Shown here: one piece after another, positions 24,828-33,324 of the stretch
Layout of the letters: the number at the start of each line of letters is the position of its first letter
Position numbering within the stretch: position 1 is the stretch's first letter
Assembly: GCA_023522315.1 (NCBI GenBank)
Contig: JAHCSU010000543.1
Coordinates: 1-35,210 of the forward strand
Reading direction: 5' to 3'
DNA length: 35,210 bases
Source: Nostoc sp. CCCryo 231-06
Lineage (GTDB): Bacteria; Cyanobacteriota; Cyanobacteriia; Cyanobacteriales; Nostocaceae
Made by a program: the position numbers and the translations under genes
The notes under the pieces: generated by a model
Told to the model about the DNA's origin: nothing
What the model saw: only the letters and a program-made list of their open reading frames with translations
Databases searched by the model: none

Positions 24828-25547
24828 TTACTGAATAGTATCGGGGTCTACATTCAGCGATCGCAACCTTGCCTTTAACTGTTCTATCTGCAATTCTGCC
24901 TGTTCTGCTCGTTGGCGTTCTTGTTCTGCCAGTTTTTCTGCTTGCTGTCTTGCTAAAATTTCCTGCCTTAAAGCCTCTACCAGTTCATTAGGTATGAGCA
25001 ATTTTTCCCCTGTATCCTCTCGATAAAATCCAATTAGCCTTTCCTCGACTACCAAGCGTAGTTGTAAGGGTTCACTGCGTCCATCTTGTATAGGTTCGTA
25101 GATTTCTCCCCGCAGGCGATAGCCACGTAACTGTTGTTCTACCCACTCGCCTTTAGGATCAAATAGCCAGTATTCCTTGACACCTAGCTGCTCATAGAGG
25201 GTCTTTTTGAAGATTTCGTCTTGTCCCCTAGTACCAAAGGATGTCATTTCAAAAATAACTGTGGGTACTTGACCCTCTTCCCAGATTTTATAGTTGTCCC
25301 GACCGCCGGGTGCAACATCAAAAATCACCATCACATCTGGGGCTACCCGTAACTTAGGAAAACCCTGTGCATAATAAAGAAATTGATTTCCCAATACTGT
25401 TGCCTGACGATCTGCCAAATACTGTTTCAGGACTTCCAAGGTAGTTAACAAAGCATAAAGGTGGTCGTAGGTTTCTGCCACTGGTTGACCATCAGCACTG
25501 GGGTAGAAAATTTCTGATTCGATACCAACTCTTAGAGTAGCCGTCAT
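24828..25547 (-). CDS. Uma2-family (DUF820) putative restriction-like endonuclease
   Basis: The 239-residue protein matches the Uma2/DUF820 family, abundant in filamentous cyanobacteria and built on the PD-(D/E)xK nuclease fold. Candidate catalytic residues are Asp71 in VAPDVMV and Glu100 in TVIFEMTS, with a Lys-Lys pair near 114-115 and LGVKEYWLFDP (~121-131). A C-terminal coiled coil of about 50 residues, rich in Gln/Glu/Arg/Ala, follows (~185-232); such tails are common in this family. Biological role is unknown. It starts at the ATG at 25547, 50 bases after the HAD gene on the same strand, so the two may be co-transcribed. Confidence 0.9.
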   Translation of the reverse strand: MTATLRVGIESEIFYPSADGQPVAETYDHLYALLTTLEVLKQYLADRQATVLGNQFLYYAQGFPKLRVAPDVMVIFDVAPGGRDNYKIWEEGQVPTVIFEMTSFGTRGQDEIFKKTLYEQLGVKEYWLFDPKGEWVEQQLRGYRLRGEIYEPIQDGRSEPLQLRLVVEERLIGFYREDTGEKLLIPNELVEALRQEILARQQAEKLAEQERQRAEQAELQIEQLKARLRSLNVDPDTIQ

Positions 25548-25597
25548 GGTTGTAAAATCAGTGCTACGAGATTATTGTAGAGCAAGTTTGGCTTTTC

Positions 25598-26395
25598 CTA
25601 ACTTGGAATGTTCAAGCTTTTCAAAATATAACTAGATAACTCACAAAATCCTTCGCCTTCGGCAGCGTTAGTAATATAAGCAGGGTGATATTTCAACTGA
25701 TTCACATATTCCAGTACGTTTGCCACACCTACAGAAATAGGAAAATAACGCCGATCAAATAAACTTTCATCATTGGGACTATCACCCACAGTGACAATTT
25801 GTTCTGGTGAGTACTGGGGTAGATATTCGCGCAATACTTGCAAAAATCCCACAGCTTTATCTTGCCCTTGGGGTTTAATATGACACTGCACGTTGCTATA
25901 AGTAAATCCCCAACCCATTTGTTGACAGAGATTATCTAGGGTTTGTAGTTCGTCTTGACGCAAACCAGCTACATCAAAAGTCCAGTCGGTGATGCGAAAG
26001 CGATTATCAGCAGATTCTTGAATTTGAGGAAATTTAGTTTGTAAATTCTCAAAAATCGTAGCCAAGTGCTGGCGATGTTTAACTAAATCGGGAATGGGTG
26101 TTAAGACTACTGGTTTCTGGTTCCCAGGTGGAAAGTACAAACCGCCATTTTCTGCCATAGCACCTGCCACTGGCATAATCGCACTCAATCCACTCACCCA
26201 CCCAGCAGAACGTCCTGTGACAATCAGCACCTTAATGTCAGCTGCTGCTAAATCTTCTAAAGCTTGCAGCAGTGCGGGAGTAAATTTTCCTCGTCTAGTC
26301 AGGGTGCCATCCATATCTGTAGCTATGAGACGAATATTACTCAAGCAAATAGATGAAAACTCAGACAGGGCAGGGATGCTCTGGTGTCTGGACAT
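25598..26395 (-). CDS. HAD-superfamily (IIB, Cof/SPP-like) hydrolase
   Basis: The 265-residue enzyme has HAD motif I in IRLIATDMDGTLT (Asp27 nucleophile, Asp29 acid/base), motif II VTGRS (~59-63), a motif III Lys in KPQGQDKAVGF, and motif IV VGDSPNDESLFD with the acidic pair. The type IIB cap between ~85 and 185 resembles sugar-phosphate phosphatases of the Cof, sucrose-phosphate phosphatase and mannosyl-3-phosphoglycerate phosphatase group. The natural substrate cannot be chosen by eye. It is divergent from the gene at 26500 and is followed by the Uma2 gene. Confidence 0.9.
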   Translation of the reverse strand: MSRHQSIPALSEFSSICLSNIRLIATDMDGTLTRRGKFTPALLQALEDLAAADIKVLIVTGRSAGWVSGLSAIMPVAGAMAENGGLYFPPGNQKPVVLTPIPDLVKHRQHLATIFENLQTKFPQIQESADNRFRITDWTFDVAGLRQDELQTLDNLCQQMGWGFTYSNVQCHIKPQGQDKAVGFLQVLREYLPQYSPEQIVTVGDSPNDESLFDRRYFPISVGVANVLEYVNQLKYHPAYITNAAEGEGFCELSSYILKSLNIPS

Positions 26396-26499
26396 AGGTG
26401 GTTTGTAAAAGGCTGTAAAAAATATTAATCATACAGCAAGATGGCATTGAAGATTTGGGCATCCTAAACATCAGGAGTCAAGTTTTTCAGTTTCCAACC

Positions 26500-27321
26500 A
26501 TGTCCACTTCCATGTTTCTTGCCCAATCCTCCGGGACAAAGACTAAAAAGGCATCCCAGGAAGTGCCAGCAAGTAATCCTCAAATACCACCATTATTGTT
26601 GGTAACTTCAGGAGGGCTGGCTTTAGCGGTGATTGCTTTGATTGTATATAGTAAGCTCCAGAAGGATAAGCTGGAGAAAAAACTTAAGTTTGAACAATTC
26701 CGTGCGCGAGAATTAGAGAAAAAATTTAAGCTGGCGCTGGAAACGATTCGCAAAATGGAAACTAATCCCGATTTGGTCAACTCACGGGACTTTAACCTGG
26801 ATTATCTGCGAATGCGGATGGCAGAAGAGGTGTTTCATTTTGCAATCCTTAATCAAGTGAAGATTCAGATCAAAGAAAAAATTACTCAAGCTCTGCGTCC
26901 AAATCAAGCCCAACTTGGATCAGTCGGAATTGCTAATAGCGCTGCACGGCAAGTAGATGAAATTTTTGATGTAGAGTATGAAACTGGTCTTCCACCAAAC
27001 AGTGCTAAAAAAGTACTATTTCGGATTCAAATCCGGTTAATGAAGTTACCGACGCAAGCGACTTCTGCAACTATTAGTCAAATTATTGACTGTATAGAAA
27101 CTTACCTAAGCCCCATAGAAAATGAAGATAGTTGGCAACCAACAATTCAAGGTCGGATTGCTACTATGCATTGGGATCAAAAGGCTAAACCTACGCCTCT
27201 ACTGGTGCTGGAGCAATCAAATGAAGGCGTGAATGTGACTTTTCGTACTAGTCGCCAACCAAATGCTCTAACTCCGCCAAACCAACCTGGAATGAAAAAA
27301 TCAGGCTCGGCTAGACAATAA
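26500..27321 (+). CDS. Membrane-anchored conserved-looking protein, function unknown
   Basis: The 273-residue product has one predicted membrane helix (PPLLLVTSGGLALAVIALIVY, residues ~30-50) after a Ser/Thr/Lys-rich N-terminus. A basic, coiled-coil-like stretch follows (~52-85, QKDKLEKKLKFEQFRARELE), then a folded domain with AEEVFHFAILNQVKIQIKEK (~108-127) and ISQIIDCIETYLSP (~191-204). The C-terminal tail is polar and Pro/Gly rich. I do not recognise the domain. I start at the ATG at 26500; the frame is open to 26455 (TTG), and an AGGAG at 26473-26477 lies rather far from the chosen ATG, so the start is uncertain. Confidence 0.75.
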   Translation: MSTSMFLAQSSGTKTKKASQEVPASNPQIPPLLLVTSGGLALAVIALIVYSKLQKDKLEKKLKFEQFRARELEKKFKLALETIRKMETNPDLVNSRDFNLDYLRMRMAEEVFHFAILNQVKIQIKEKITQALRPNQAQLGSVGIANSAARQVDEIFDVEYETGLPPNSAKKVLFRIQIRLMKLPTQATSATISQIIDCIETYLSPIENEDSWQPTIQGRIATMHWDQKAKPTPLLVLEQSNEGVNVTFRTSRQPNALTPPNQPGMKKSGSARQ

Positions 27322-27354
27322 ATGATGGCTGTCATTGGTCATTGGTCACTTGTA

Positions 27355-27391
27355 CTGAGCGTAGCCGTTGGCGCAGCCTCTCGTAGAGAAG
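27355..27391. repeat. Interspersed 37-bp repeat, copy 1
   Basis: Bases 27355-27391 match 32131-32167 at 35 of 37 positions, including a perfect 25-base run ending in CTCTCGTAGAGAAG with its own small hairpin (CTCT/AGAG). The sequence at 27354-27367 also appears in reverse complement inside recG. TCATTGGTCATTGGTCA-type short repeats surround it. Confidence 0.88.
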
Positions 27392-27438
27392 TATTAGTCA
27401 TTGGTTATTCACAAAGGACAAATGACTAATAACTAAAA

Positions 27439-28149
27439 TCATGGCTGAATAAGTGCATTTGGGGAATTACGGGTTAAAAGGCCATCTTCCATTTCTACGA
27501 TGCGATCGGCTATATCTAAAATGCGGTTGTCGTGTGTCACTAATAAGATAGTAGTTCCCTGATTTTTGGCTAAACTCTGCATTATTTCCACGACATCGCG
27601 TCCTGATTGTTTGTCTAATGCTGCTGTTGGTTCGTCTGCTAGCACTAGTGGGGGACGATTCACTAAGGCGCGAGCGATCGCAATTCTTTGTTTCTGTCCA
27701 CCAGAAAGATTGTCTGGGTAGTAATCAACTCGTTCTTCTAGACCAACAGATCCCAGCATGGCTTTTGATTTAGCCACTGCTTCTGTTTGAGAAATATGAT
27801 CATTCAACTCTACCGCCATTTGCACATTTTGCTTCGCTGTCAAGAACCCTAGCAAATTGTGAGCTTGGAAAATATAACCAATGTTGCGTCGCATCTGCAC
27901 CAGTTTGTTTTGACTGACGCCAACGAGTTCTTCACCTAAAAATTTTAAACTTCCCTCTTGTACAGACCGCAAACCACCAATTAAGCTCAGTAATGTTGTT
28001 TTACCTGAACCTGATGGCCCGGTCATAATTACAATTTCACCTGGATAAATTTCTAGGTTGATGTCAAATAATATCTGTTTTCTCAGTGCCCCTTTGCCAT
28101 AGTAGTGGTTGAGATTTTTAATGGCAATTACAGGTTCTTTTTCTATCAT
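27439..28149 (-). CDS. devA: DevA-type ABC transporter ATP-binding protein
   Basis: The 236-residue ATPase has Walker A GPSGSGKTT (residues ~44-52), Q-loop YIFQAHNLLGF (~92-102), signature LSGGQKQR (~148-155), Walker B LVLADEPTAALD (~168-179) and the H-loop VTHD (~204-207). It is of the MacB/LolD/DevA branch, whose members power exporters with a periplasmic adaptor and a four-helix permease. It is the last gene of devB-devC-devA and lies 126 bases after devC. In Anabaena, DevBCA with TolC exports heterocyst glycolipids, but these genomes carry several devBCA sets, so this copy may have another substrate. Confidence 0.93.
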   Translation of the reverse strand: MIEKEPVIAIKNLNHYYGKGALRKQILFDINLEIYPGEIVIMTGPSGSGKTTLLSLIGGLRSVQEGSLKFLGEELVGVSQNKLVQMRRNIGYIFQAHNLLGFLTAKQNVQMAVELNDHISQTEAVAKSKAMLGSVGLEERVDYYPDNLSGGQKQRIAIARALVNRPPLVLADEPTAALDKQSGRDVVEIMQSLAKNQGTTILLVTHDNRILDIADRIVEMEDGLLTRNSPNALIQP

Positions 28150-28275
28150 GTTTTTATTAGGTATAAGTTAATAGTTTTGAAACGTAACTGTAGTGGCTAC
28201 CAAAAATCAAGCTTTCTTAATTATTGATTATAAACTATAGTTATCAGCAAGAAGTTTTAATTAATATTGACTTAA

Positions 28276-29445
28276 TTAAAATATATCTGCTGGATCGGCA
28301 GAACGTAATTTTCGGACTGCGATCGCACCAGAAATAATGCACATTAGCATAGTCAAAATCAACACCATTATCGCTCGATCAAAACTCATAAAGACTGGTA
28401 AAAGTGTTGCATTCCTGGCGCTATTATACATAAAGAAAGCAAAAACTATTCCAGGTAAATATCCTAAAACTGCTAACAATAAAGCCTCTTGAAGAATGAC
28501 TGTCAATAAATAGTTTTGTGTGTAACCTATTGCCTTGAGAGTAGCGTACTCAGCTAAGTGATCTGCAACTTCTGTATAAAGGATTTGATAAACAATCACA
28601 GTCCCCACAATGAAACCCATGACAGTCCCTAATGTAAAAATAAACCCAATAGCTGTACTATTTGCCCAATAATTCCGCTCAAAAGCAATAAATTCTTGCT
28701 TAGTTAAAACATTTACTTCATTAGGTAAATATTTTCGTAATTCTTGGGCAACAATGTTAGCATCTGCTCCCGGCTTTAATCTAATCAGCCCAATATCAAT
28801 TAATCCTTTTTGACGATTACTAAATATCCGCAGAAAGTTAATATCACTTGTAATTAAATTACCATCAGCGCCAAATGATGCACCTAACGTAAATAGTCCT
28901 TCTACTTTAATTCGCCGCCTTCGCACTTCTGCTGTTACAGTTTTTCCTTGGTCATAATTAGCAGCAATTGGGCCATACTCCACTCTAGAAGAACGGTCAA
29001 ATAGAACTACATCAGGCAGTTTAAGTTTATCTAAATTTTCCTGAACTCCAGGTAAGTTAACTATGTTAGTTTCTGGGTTCATTCCAAATATTAGGATACT
29101 ACGAGGACGGCCTGTAACAGGATTTTTCCAGATTGTATAGTCTAAATATATCGGATGTACTGATTGAACTGCCGGTAATTCTAAAGCTTTATATAATCGC
29201 CGTTGAGAAAAACTTCTCATAGCCAGAACAGCACTAGATTGACTATTGATTAAAACAATATCGCCCTGTAAGCTGCTATGAAATCTAACGTTACTATAAT
29301 ACAAAGCATCCCGAAAACCGAGTTGCATAAACATTAAAATATCAGCAAAAGCAATTCCTGCTAAAGCCACAGCTAGACGAGTTTTTTCTCTTGTCAGTTG
29401 TAGCCACGACAGAGGTATTTTTTGATTCATTTTATAAGCATCCAA
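28276..29445 (-). CDS. devC: DevC-type ABC transporter permease
   Basis: The 389-residue permease has an N-terminal helix (~17-38), a long periplasmic domain (~40-260), and three C-terminal helices (~262-290, ~315-340, ~355-375), the MacB/FtsX-like DevC plan. Typical phrases are SWLQLTREKTRLAVALAGIAFAD near the start, DHLAEYATLKAIGYTQNYL (~295-313) and a C-terminal RKLRSADPADIF. It forms the inner-membrane part of the exporter with DevA and DevB. Gaps to devB (159 bases) and devA (126) are longer than in a tight operon and hold only short AT-rich repeats, but order and strand support a single transcription unit. Confidence 0.93.
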   Translation of the reverse strand: MDAYKMNQKIPLSWLQLTREKTRLAVALAGIAFADILMFMQLGFRDALYYSNVRFHSSLQGDIVLINSQSSAVLAMRSFSQRRLYKALELPAVQSVHPIYLDYTIWKNPVTGRPRSILIFGMNPETNIVNLPGVQENLDKLKLPDVVLFDRSSRVEYGPIAANYDQGKTVTAEVRRRRIKVEGLFTLGASFGADGNLITSDINFLRIFSNRQKGLIDIGLIRLKPGADANIVAQELRKYLPNEVNVLTKQEFIAFERNYWANSTAIGFIFTLGTVMGFIVGTVIVYQILYTEVADHLAEYATLKAIGYTQNYLLTVILQEALLLAVLGYLPGIVFAFFMYNSARNATLLPVFMSFDRAIMVLILTMLMCIISGAIAVRKLRSADPADIF

Positions 29446-29604
29446 GCACAGATTTTAGATTTTAGATTTTTTATTGAATCCATTCGGATGACGCTCGGAT
29501 CGAATTTATAGAATGCTTAAACTTGATTAGGCAGCTTAATTCAGAAAATTTGTAAACCAAAACATCAAATCATCCATTGGGATTACTGCTCGCCAATAAC
29601 TTGA

Positions 29605-31029
29605 TTAGTTATTAATATCGACAACAACTTTGGCGTAAGTTAAACCAGAAACTTTCTGGCTATCTTCTGGAGGCAGAGCAATTTTAACTTCTACGACTCT
29701 GGCATCCACATCTGCTGCTGGATCTGTATTCAGCACATCTTTTTTACCAATTTTTCTGCCGATTTCAGTGACAGTTCCCTTTAGTTCACCGCTAAATGCT
29801 CCATTATCGCTGCTGATAGTGGCGTTTTGACCAATACGCACTTTACTAATACTGTCTTCGGCGACTTCAGCAATCACAAACATTTGGCTGGTTTGGCCAA
29901 TTTCAGCAATGCCATTTGCACCGATGGCTTCGCCTGATTTGGTGTAAACCTTTAAAATCTCTCCAGCGATTGGTGCTTGAACGTAGCTTAACCTTAGTTC
30001 TGCTTCGGCTTTTCTGATATTTGCGATCGCATTACTAACTTGGGCTTGCGCTATTTGCACATCGGTAGGACTAACATCTAAGATTCTGCTCAGTTTGGCC
30101 TTTTCTTCATCGATTTGTCTTTGCAAAGTTGCTACGGTTTGATCACGGTTAACTTTGGCTTCGATTAGCTGCTGTTGCAAAATTGCCAAATTTTGTATTT
30201 GGGTAGCTCTGGCTTCGGCAATTTGCTGTCGCAGAGTTGCCAATGTCTGCCTTAGGGTAGCTTGGCTTTCAGCAACCTGTTGATTAGAAGTTACTGCACT
30301 CAAGCGTCTTCTATCCCGCTCTTGCTGAGAAATAGCACCTTCTCTGTATAAATAATCATAGCGTCCGGCATCGACTTGAGCATTGCGCTGTTCGGCTTGA
30401 ATCCGTGTAAGCGTTGCTCTTAGAGCATCTCTTTGCCCACTGAGTTCAGCTTCTAAGCGATTCACGGTTGCTTGTTGGACAAGTTTATCACCACTTAACT
30501 GAGCTGCAATCCGGGCGATCGTTGCTTGCCCTGCATTCCTTTCCCCAATTAACTGTGCTTGTAGGCGAGCAATAACTGCTCTTTGGGCTTGAATATCTCT
30601 TGGAGATCCGGCTCTGATTTGCGCTAAATTCGCACGGGCTTCTTGCACTTTGGCTTTTGCCTCTTGTAGTCCGGCTATTTGGGTATCGCGGTTATCCAAA
30701 ATTGCAATAATTTGGCCTTGCTTTACCTGTTCACCCTCTCTCACCAGAAGTTGCTGAATTCGTGACGATGGTGCTAATCCTGATGATGGGGCAGACAACT
30801 TAACAACTTCGCCTCGCGGTTCCAAACGCCCAACAGCACTAATGCTATTGCTAGATGGCATTATGGGTACGGATGTAGTTAGTTTTCTTAACTGCTCGAT
30901 TTTAGCTGTACCTAGTATCCCAGCAGCGATTACTATTGGCACAGCTACGGCGATGCCCCACCAAATCTTAGGTTGTTCTTGATTAAATGCCTGCTCACTT
31001 GGCTTTGGCTTTTCAGTCACCCTTGACAT
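29605..31029 (-). CDS. devB: DevB-type membrane fusion (HlyD-family) protein
   Basis: The 474-residue adaptor has an N-terminal membrane anchor (IWWGIAVAVPIVIAAGILG, ~22-40) and a lipoyl half containing SAVGRLEPRGEVVKLSAPS and LLVREGEQVKQGQIIAILDN (~65-125). A long Gln/Ala/Arg-rich coiled-coil hairpin follows (~130-325), then the returning lipoyl half YVQAPIAGEILKVYTKSGEAIG and a beta-barrel region. This is the periplasmic bridge between DevC and an outer-membrane TolC-like channel. The frame extends 29 codons upstream of the ATG at 31029, but that extension looks non-coding. The coiled coil is unusually long, which should give a long periplasmic reach. No TolC gene is in the window. Confidence 0.93.
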   Translation of the reverse strand: MSRVTEKPKPSEQAFNQEQPKIWWGIAVAVPIVIAAGILGTAKIEQLRKLTTSVPIMPSSNSISAVGRLEPRGEVVKLSAPSSGLAPSSRIQQLLVREGEQVKQGQIIAILDNRDTQIAGLQEAKAKVQEARANLAQIRAGSPRDIQAQRAVIARLQAQLIGERNAGQATIARIAAQLSGDKLVQQATVNRLEAELSGQRDALRATLTRIQAEQRNAQVDAGRYDYLYREGAISQQERDRRRLSAVTSNQQVAESQATLRQTLATLRQQIAEARATQIQNLAILQQQLIEAKVNRDQTVATLQRQIDEEKAKLSRILDVSPTDVQIAQAQVSNAIANIRKAEAELRLSYVQAPIAGEILKVYTKSGEAIGANGIAEIGQTSQMFVIAEVAEDSISKVRIGQNATISSDNGAFSGELKGTVTEIGRKIGKKDVLNTDPAADVDARVVEVKIALPPEDSQKVSGLTYAKVVVDINN

Positions 31030-31284
31030 AGTATGTTGCCCATTTACCTGAATTGTGCTGATGGAAGTAAAAATAAAAGGGTTTTTAATCAACAGCCAGC
31101 CGCTTAGGACAAACAATAGTAGTTTAAAGCTGGGTATGGCTTAAATATCCATTGCGTGATGAATGCTCAACACTATGGCTTTATAAAATGGTGTTTTCTA
31201 TAGTGCTTATCGTTTGTATGTAATACATTTTGGCCTCACTTCCATTCCTCTCTCCTAAAAGGCTACGGTGTACACACAAGTCTC

Positions 31285-31515
31285 TTGCATCGCCCTGCAC
31301 CTTTGTTGCATCGCCCTGCACCTTTGTTGTATCGCCCTGCACCTTTGTTGCATCGACTCGCACGTTTGTTGCATCGACTCGCACCTTTGTTGCATCGACT
31401 CGCACCTTTGTTGCATCGCTCTGCACCTTTGTTGTATCGACTCGCACCTTTGTTGTATCGACTCGCATCTTTGTTGTATCGACTTGCATCTTTGTTGCAT
31501 CGACCTACAAAAATT
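31285..31515. repeat. 21-bp minisatellite, 10 full units plus a partial one
   Basis: Consecutive 21-base units of the type TTGCATCGACTCGCACCTTT+G start at 31285, 31306, 31327 and so on to 31474, with a broken eleventh at 31495. Variation is concentrated at a few positions: C/T in TTGYATC, CCCTG/ACTCG/CTCTG in the middle, and C/T before TTTG. Because 21 is a multiple of three and the unit lacks stops, several frames stay open on both strands; on the minus strand one reads as heptads of the type RVDATKV. No ribosome site or family supports translation of any one frame. Confidence 0.95.
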
Positions 31516-31550
31516 AACCCACCCTACGTTACACAGCAACTTTAAAAGAC

Positions 31551-31727
31551 TTGCGTGTGGGAGCATCCCAATTTTGCTTAAATCTTTTCCCTCACCCCCA
31601 GCCCCTCTCCCATCTTTGGGAGAGGGGAGGCATAATTCTAGTTCCCCTTCTCCCATCTTTGGGAGAAGGGGTTAGGGGATGAGGGCTGTCGAGGGAATGG
31701 CACATTTGGGATGCTCCCCTTGCGTGT
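31551..31727. mobile_element. 161-bp composite MITE with 8-bp target duplications
   Basis: The element spans 31559-31719. GGGAGCATCCCAA (31559-31571) and TTGGGATGCTCCC (31706-31718) are perfect 13-base inverted ends, and TTGCGTGT at 31551-31558 and 31720-31727 are perfect 8-base direct repeats. Inside lies the structured repeat 31589-31685: CCCTCACCCC and GGGGATGAGGG arms enclosing perfect hairpins at 31602-31627 and 31644-31671. It is thus a second copy of the core at 12578-12670, here carried in a mobile unit. There is no coding capacity. Confidence 0.85.
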
Positions 31728-31920
31728 AAACTGTAGCTCCTAAAAGGAGAGAGGCTTTGAGGCTTACTCCCCAACGCTAGCTCTTAAGAGAGGCTGTTCT
31801 TGTTAGGTCTGTATTGAAACCTAGAAACGCTATAGTAGCTGGCTATTCAATAACTCTGAGTATTATTGAGACATGAGTGCAATGGACGTTAGCAAAATTC
31901 ACAAGCAGTATGAATCTAGA

Positions 31921-31950
31921 TGTAGAGACGCGATGTATCGGATCTCTACA
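31921..31950. repeat. Imperfect palindromic repeat of the GTAGAGACGCG type
   Basis: TGTAGAGA (31921-31928) and TCTCTACA (31943-31950) form the outer arms of a hairpin whose inner part (CGCGATGTATCGGA) is imperfect. It resembles the GACGCGATTAATCGCGTC palindromes at 6568 and 20323. Confidence 0.6.
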
Positions 31951-32130
31951 CAAAATCCCAAATTGGTATGATGCGGTATACTGCTACATTTACTACGGCT
32001 ATAGTTAGTCACACAATTGAAAAGAAACGTCAAAAATAGATTGTTACCTTTGCTGGATACAATCTTGGTACAAAAGTTAGTCTTCCTTAAGTGAATCAAG
32101 GATTAATTAACTAAAAAATATCTGTTCACC

Positions 32131-32167
32131 CTGAGCGAAGTCGTTGGCGCAGCCTCTCGTAGAGAAG
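32131..32167. repeat. Interspersed 37-bp repeat, copy 2
   Basis: Matches 27355-27391 at 35 of 37 positions; the last 25 bases are identical. Confidence 0.88.
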
Positions 32168-32296
32168 GGTCAACTTGAGCATTTGTAACATTAGAGTTTC
32201 CTTAACTTTCTGGTCAATGACTTAGCTATCTCTAGTTGCTTGCACTACCTACCAAGACAACAAACCATTTTGTGATATTCGCTTCAAAGACCTTAC

Positions 32297-32404
32297 TATA
32301 GCGGTTCTCAGTTGAGTGAGGGGTACAAGAACCCCACCCCCAACCCCCTCCCCGCTCTTCGATAGGGGGCTATGATGTACATCATGTGATTAGGAAACGC
32401 TATA
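32297..32404. mobile_element. 108-bp MITE-like element with TATAGCG ends (IS630/Tc1-like)
   Basis: TATAGCGGTTCTC at 32297-32309 and the complement of GGAAACGCTATA at 32393-32404 share TATAGCG-x-TT. Reading the outermost TA on each side as a target duplication gives the TA footprint of the IS630/Tc1 group. The interior has a C-rich stretch and a perfect 14-base palindrome ATGATGTACATCAT at 32372-32385. A matching end fragment (AAACGCTATAG) lies near 31827. Family assignment is inference. Confidence 0.5.
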
Positions 32405-32517
32405 TTCTCCCTGTTGCTGTTTTGGGACTCCATTAAACTCTCGTTGAATGAATTCTACATTTATCCGTTACGCGAAAACGTAACAGAGCCTACAGATGAA
32501 GAGGATGAGGGAGATGA

Positions 32518-33255
32518 TTAAGTAGGGAGATCGAATAGAACTGTGGTCATGTAATTTTCTGCCCAAGCTGGGCCAAAGGCTTTTTCTAGTACGCGGCGGG
32601 TTTTATCGTTTTGCTGCTGTTTGGTGCAGTAGTTGTGTTGTCCGGCGAGATTTTGTGTAACTTGTTCAGATGAAACAGGATGTGAGGCGATCGCTTGGGT
32701 GCAATGAATGTCTAAAAAGTCTCGCACCCGCGAGAGAAACATTGTTTCTTCTTCTGGGGAACTGGGGCGCACAAAGATGCAAAAATCTGAAAAAATATCT
32801 CCCCATTCAGGTAATTCACGGGGTTGGGAAAAGTTAAGCACTGTTAGCTGTGTCAGTGCAGAAGTATAAGATTCGGGTAAGGTACGCTCTAATTGAATCG
32901 GAGAAAGGTCTGCGATCGCTGCACTAATTTGACCTCTACCCCCAACTAAATCGCAACCAAACATCGGCAGGTTATATTCTGGACGGGGAAACATGACGCA
33001 GTGCAAAATATCCAGCATATTTCCGATTTTCGCCAGTTCCAAGTGCATTTTCCGAAACTGTGGTGTTTGATAGCAACGGTTTTCAATCGTCAGTTTTTCG
33101 CCTTCTAGTCTACCTTCTACATACCCCAAATCATCAGGCAAATGGTAGGGCGATAGATCCAGGTGCTGATGCCAAGCTGCCTCAATACAATCAGCTAGCT
33201 GACGAATTAGGGGATGTTGTTGTTCACGCAGCGAGGGTATAGAAGTAAATGACAT
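32518..33255 (-). CDS. pcyA: Phycocyanobilin:ferredoxin oxidoreductase
   Basis: The 245-residue enzyme reduces biliverdin IXalpha with four ferredoxin electrons to phycocyanobilin, the chromophore of phycobilisomes and many phytochromes. The sequence follows cyanobacterial PcyA throughout: [20 protein letters not shown] (~47-66), [20 protein letters not shown] (~81-100), [33 protein letters not shown], and [20 protein letters not shown]. The catalytic His and Asp correspond to His85 and Asp102 here (His88 and Asp105 in the Synechocystis enzyme). Length is standard and nothing is missing. It is the first gene after the repeat-rich region, and no phycobilisome or heme oxygenase gene is adjacent. 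Confidence 0.98.
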   Translation of the reverse strand: MSFTSIPSLREQQHPLIRQLADCIEAAWHQHLDLSPYHLPDDLGYVEGRLEGEKLTIENRCYQTPQFRKMHLELAKIGNMLDILHCVMFPRPEYNLPMFGCDLVGGRGQISAAIADLSPIQLERTLPESYTSALTQLTVLNFSQPRELPEWGDIFSDFCIFVRPSSPEEETMFLSRVRDFLDIHCTQAIASHPVSSEQVTQNLAGQHNYCTKQQQNDKTRRVLEKAFGPAWAENYMTTVLFDLPT

Positions 33256-33324
33256 ATTCTAAATACTTGATGAGGATTAGGCATGGGGCATGGGGCATTC
33301 ACTAATGACAAATGACAAATGTAA

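Larger units (their letters stand above)
31030..32517. other. Repeat-rich gene-free region, 1.5 kb
   Basis: Between devB and pcyA I see no convincing gene. The region holds, in order, the 21-bp minisatellite (31285-31515), a composite MITE (31551-31727), a CTCCTAAAAGGAGAGAGGC fragment near 31737-31755 whose inverted partner lies near 31245-31259, a GTAGAGACGCG palindromic repeat (31921-31950), a 37-bp interspersed repeat (32131-32167) and an IS630-like MITE (32297-32404). A ~66-codon minus-strand frame at 31899-32099 crosses one of the repeats and looks accidental. Confidence 0.75.

Noticed and set aside
31030-31116. 29-residue N-terminal extension of DevB
   Set aside because: Not protein-like for an HlyD family start; the ATG at 31029 gives the usual short cytoplasmic tail before the anchor.
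31285-31515. CRISPR array
   Set aside because: Units are contiguous 21-mers without unique spacers, so it is a tandem minisatellite.
31268-31675. Plus- and minus-strand open frames of 86-135 codons across the minisatellite and the next MITE
   Set aside because: They are open because the 21-base unit lacks stops; no ribosome site, and they run on into a mobile element. Kept only as a repeat and a finding.
31899-32099. 66-codon minus-strand frame upstream of pcyA
   Set aside because: Crosses a palindromic repeat, lacks a ribosome site and resembles nothing known.
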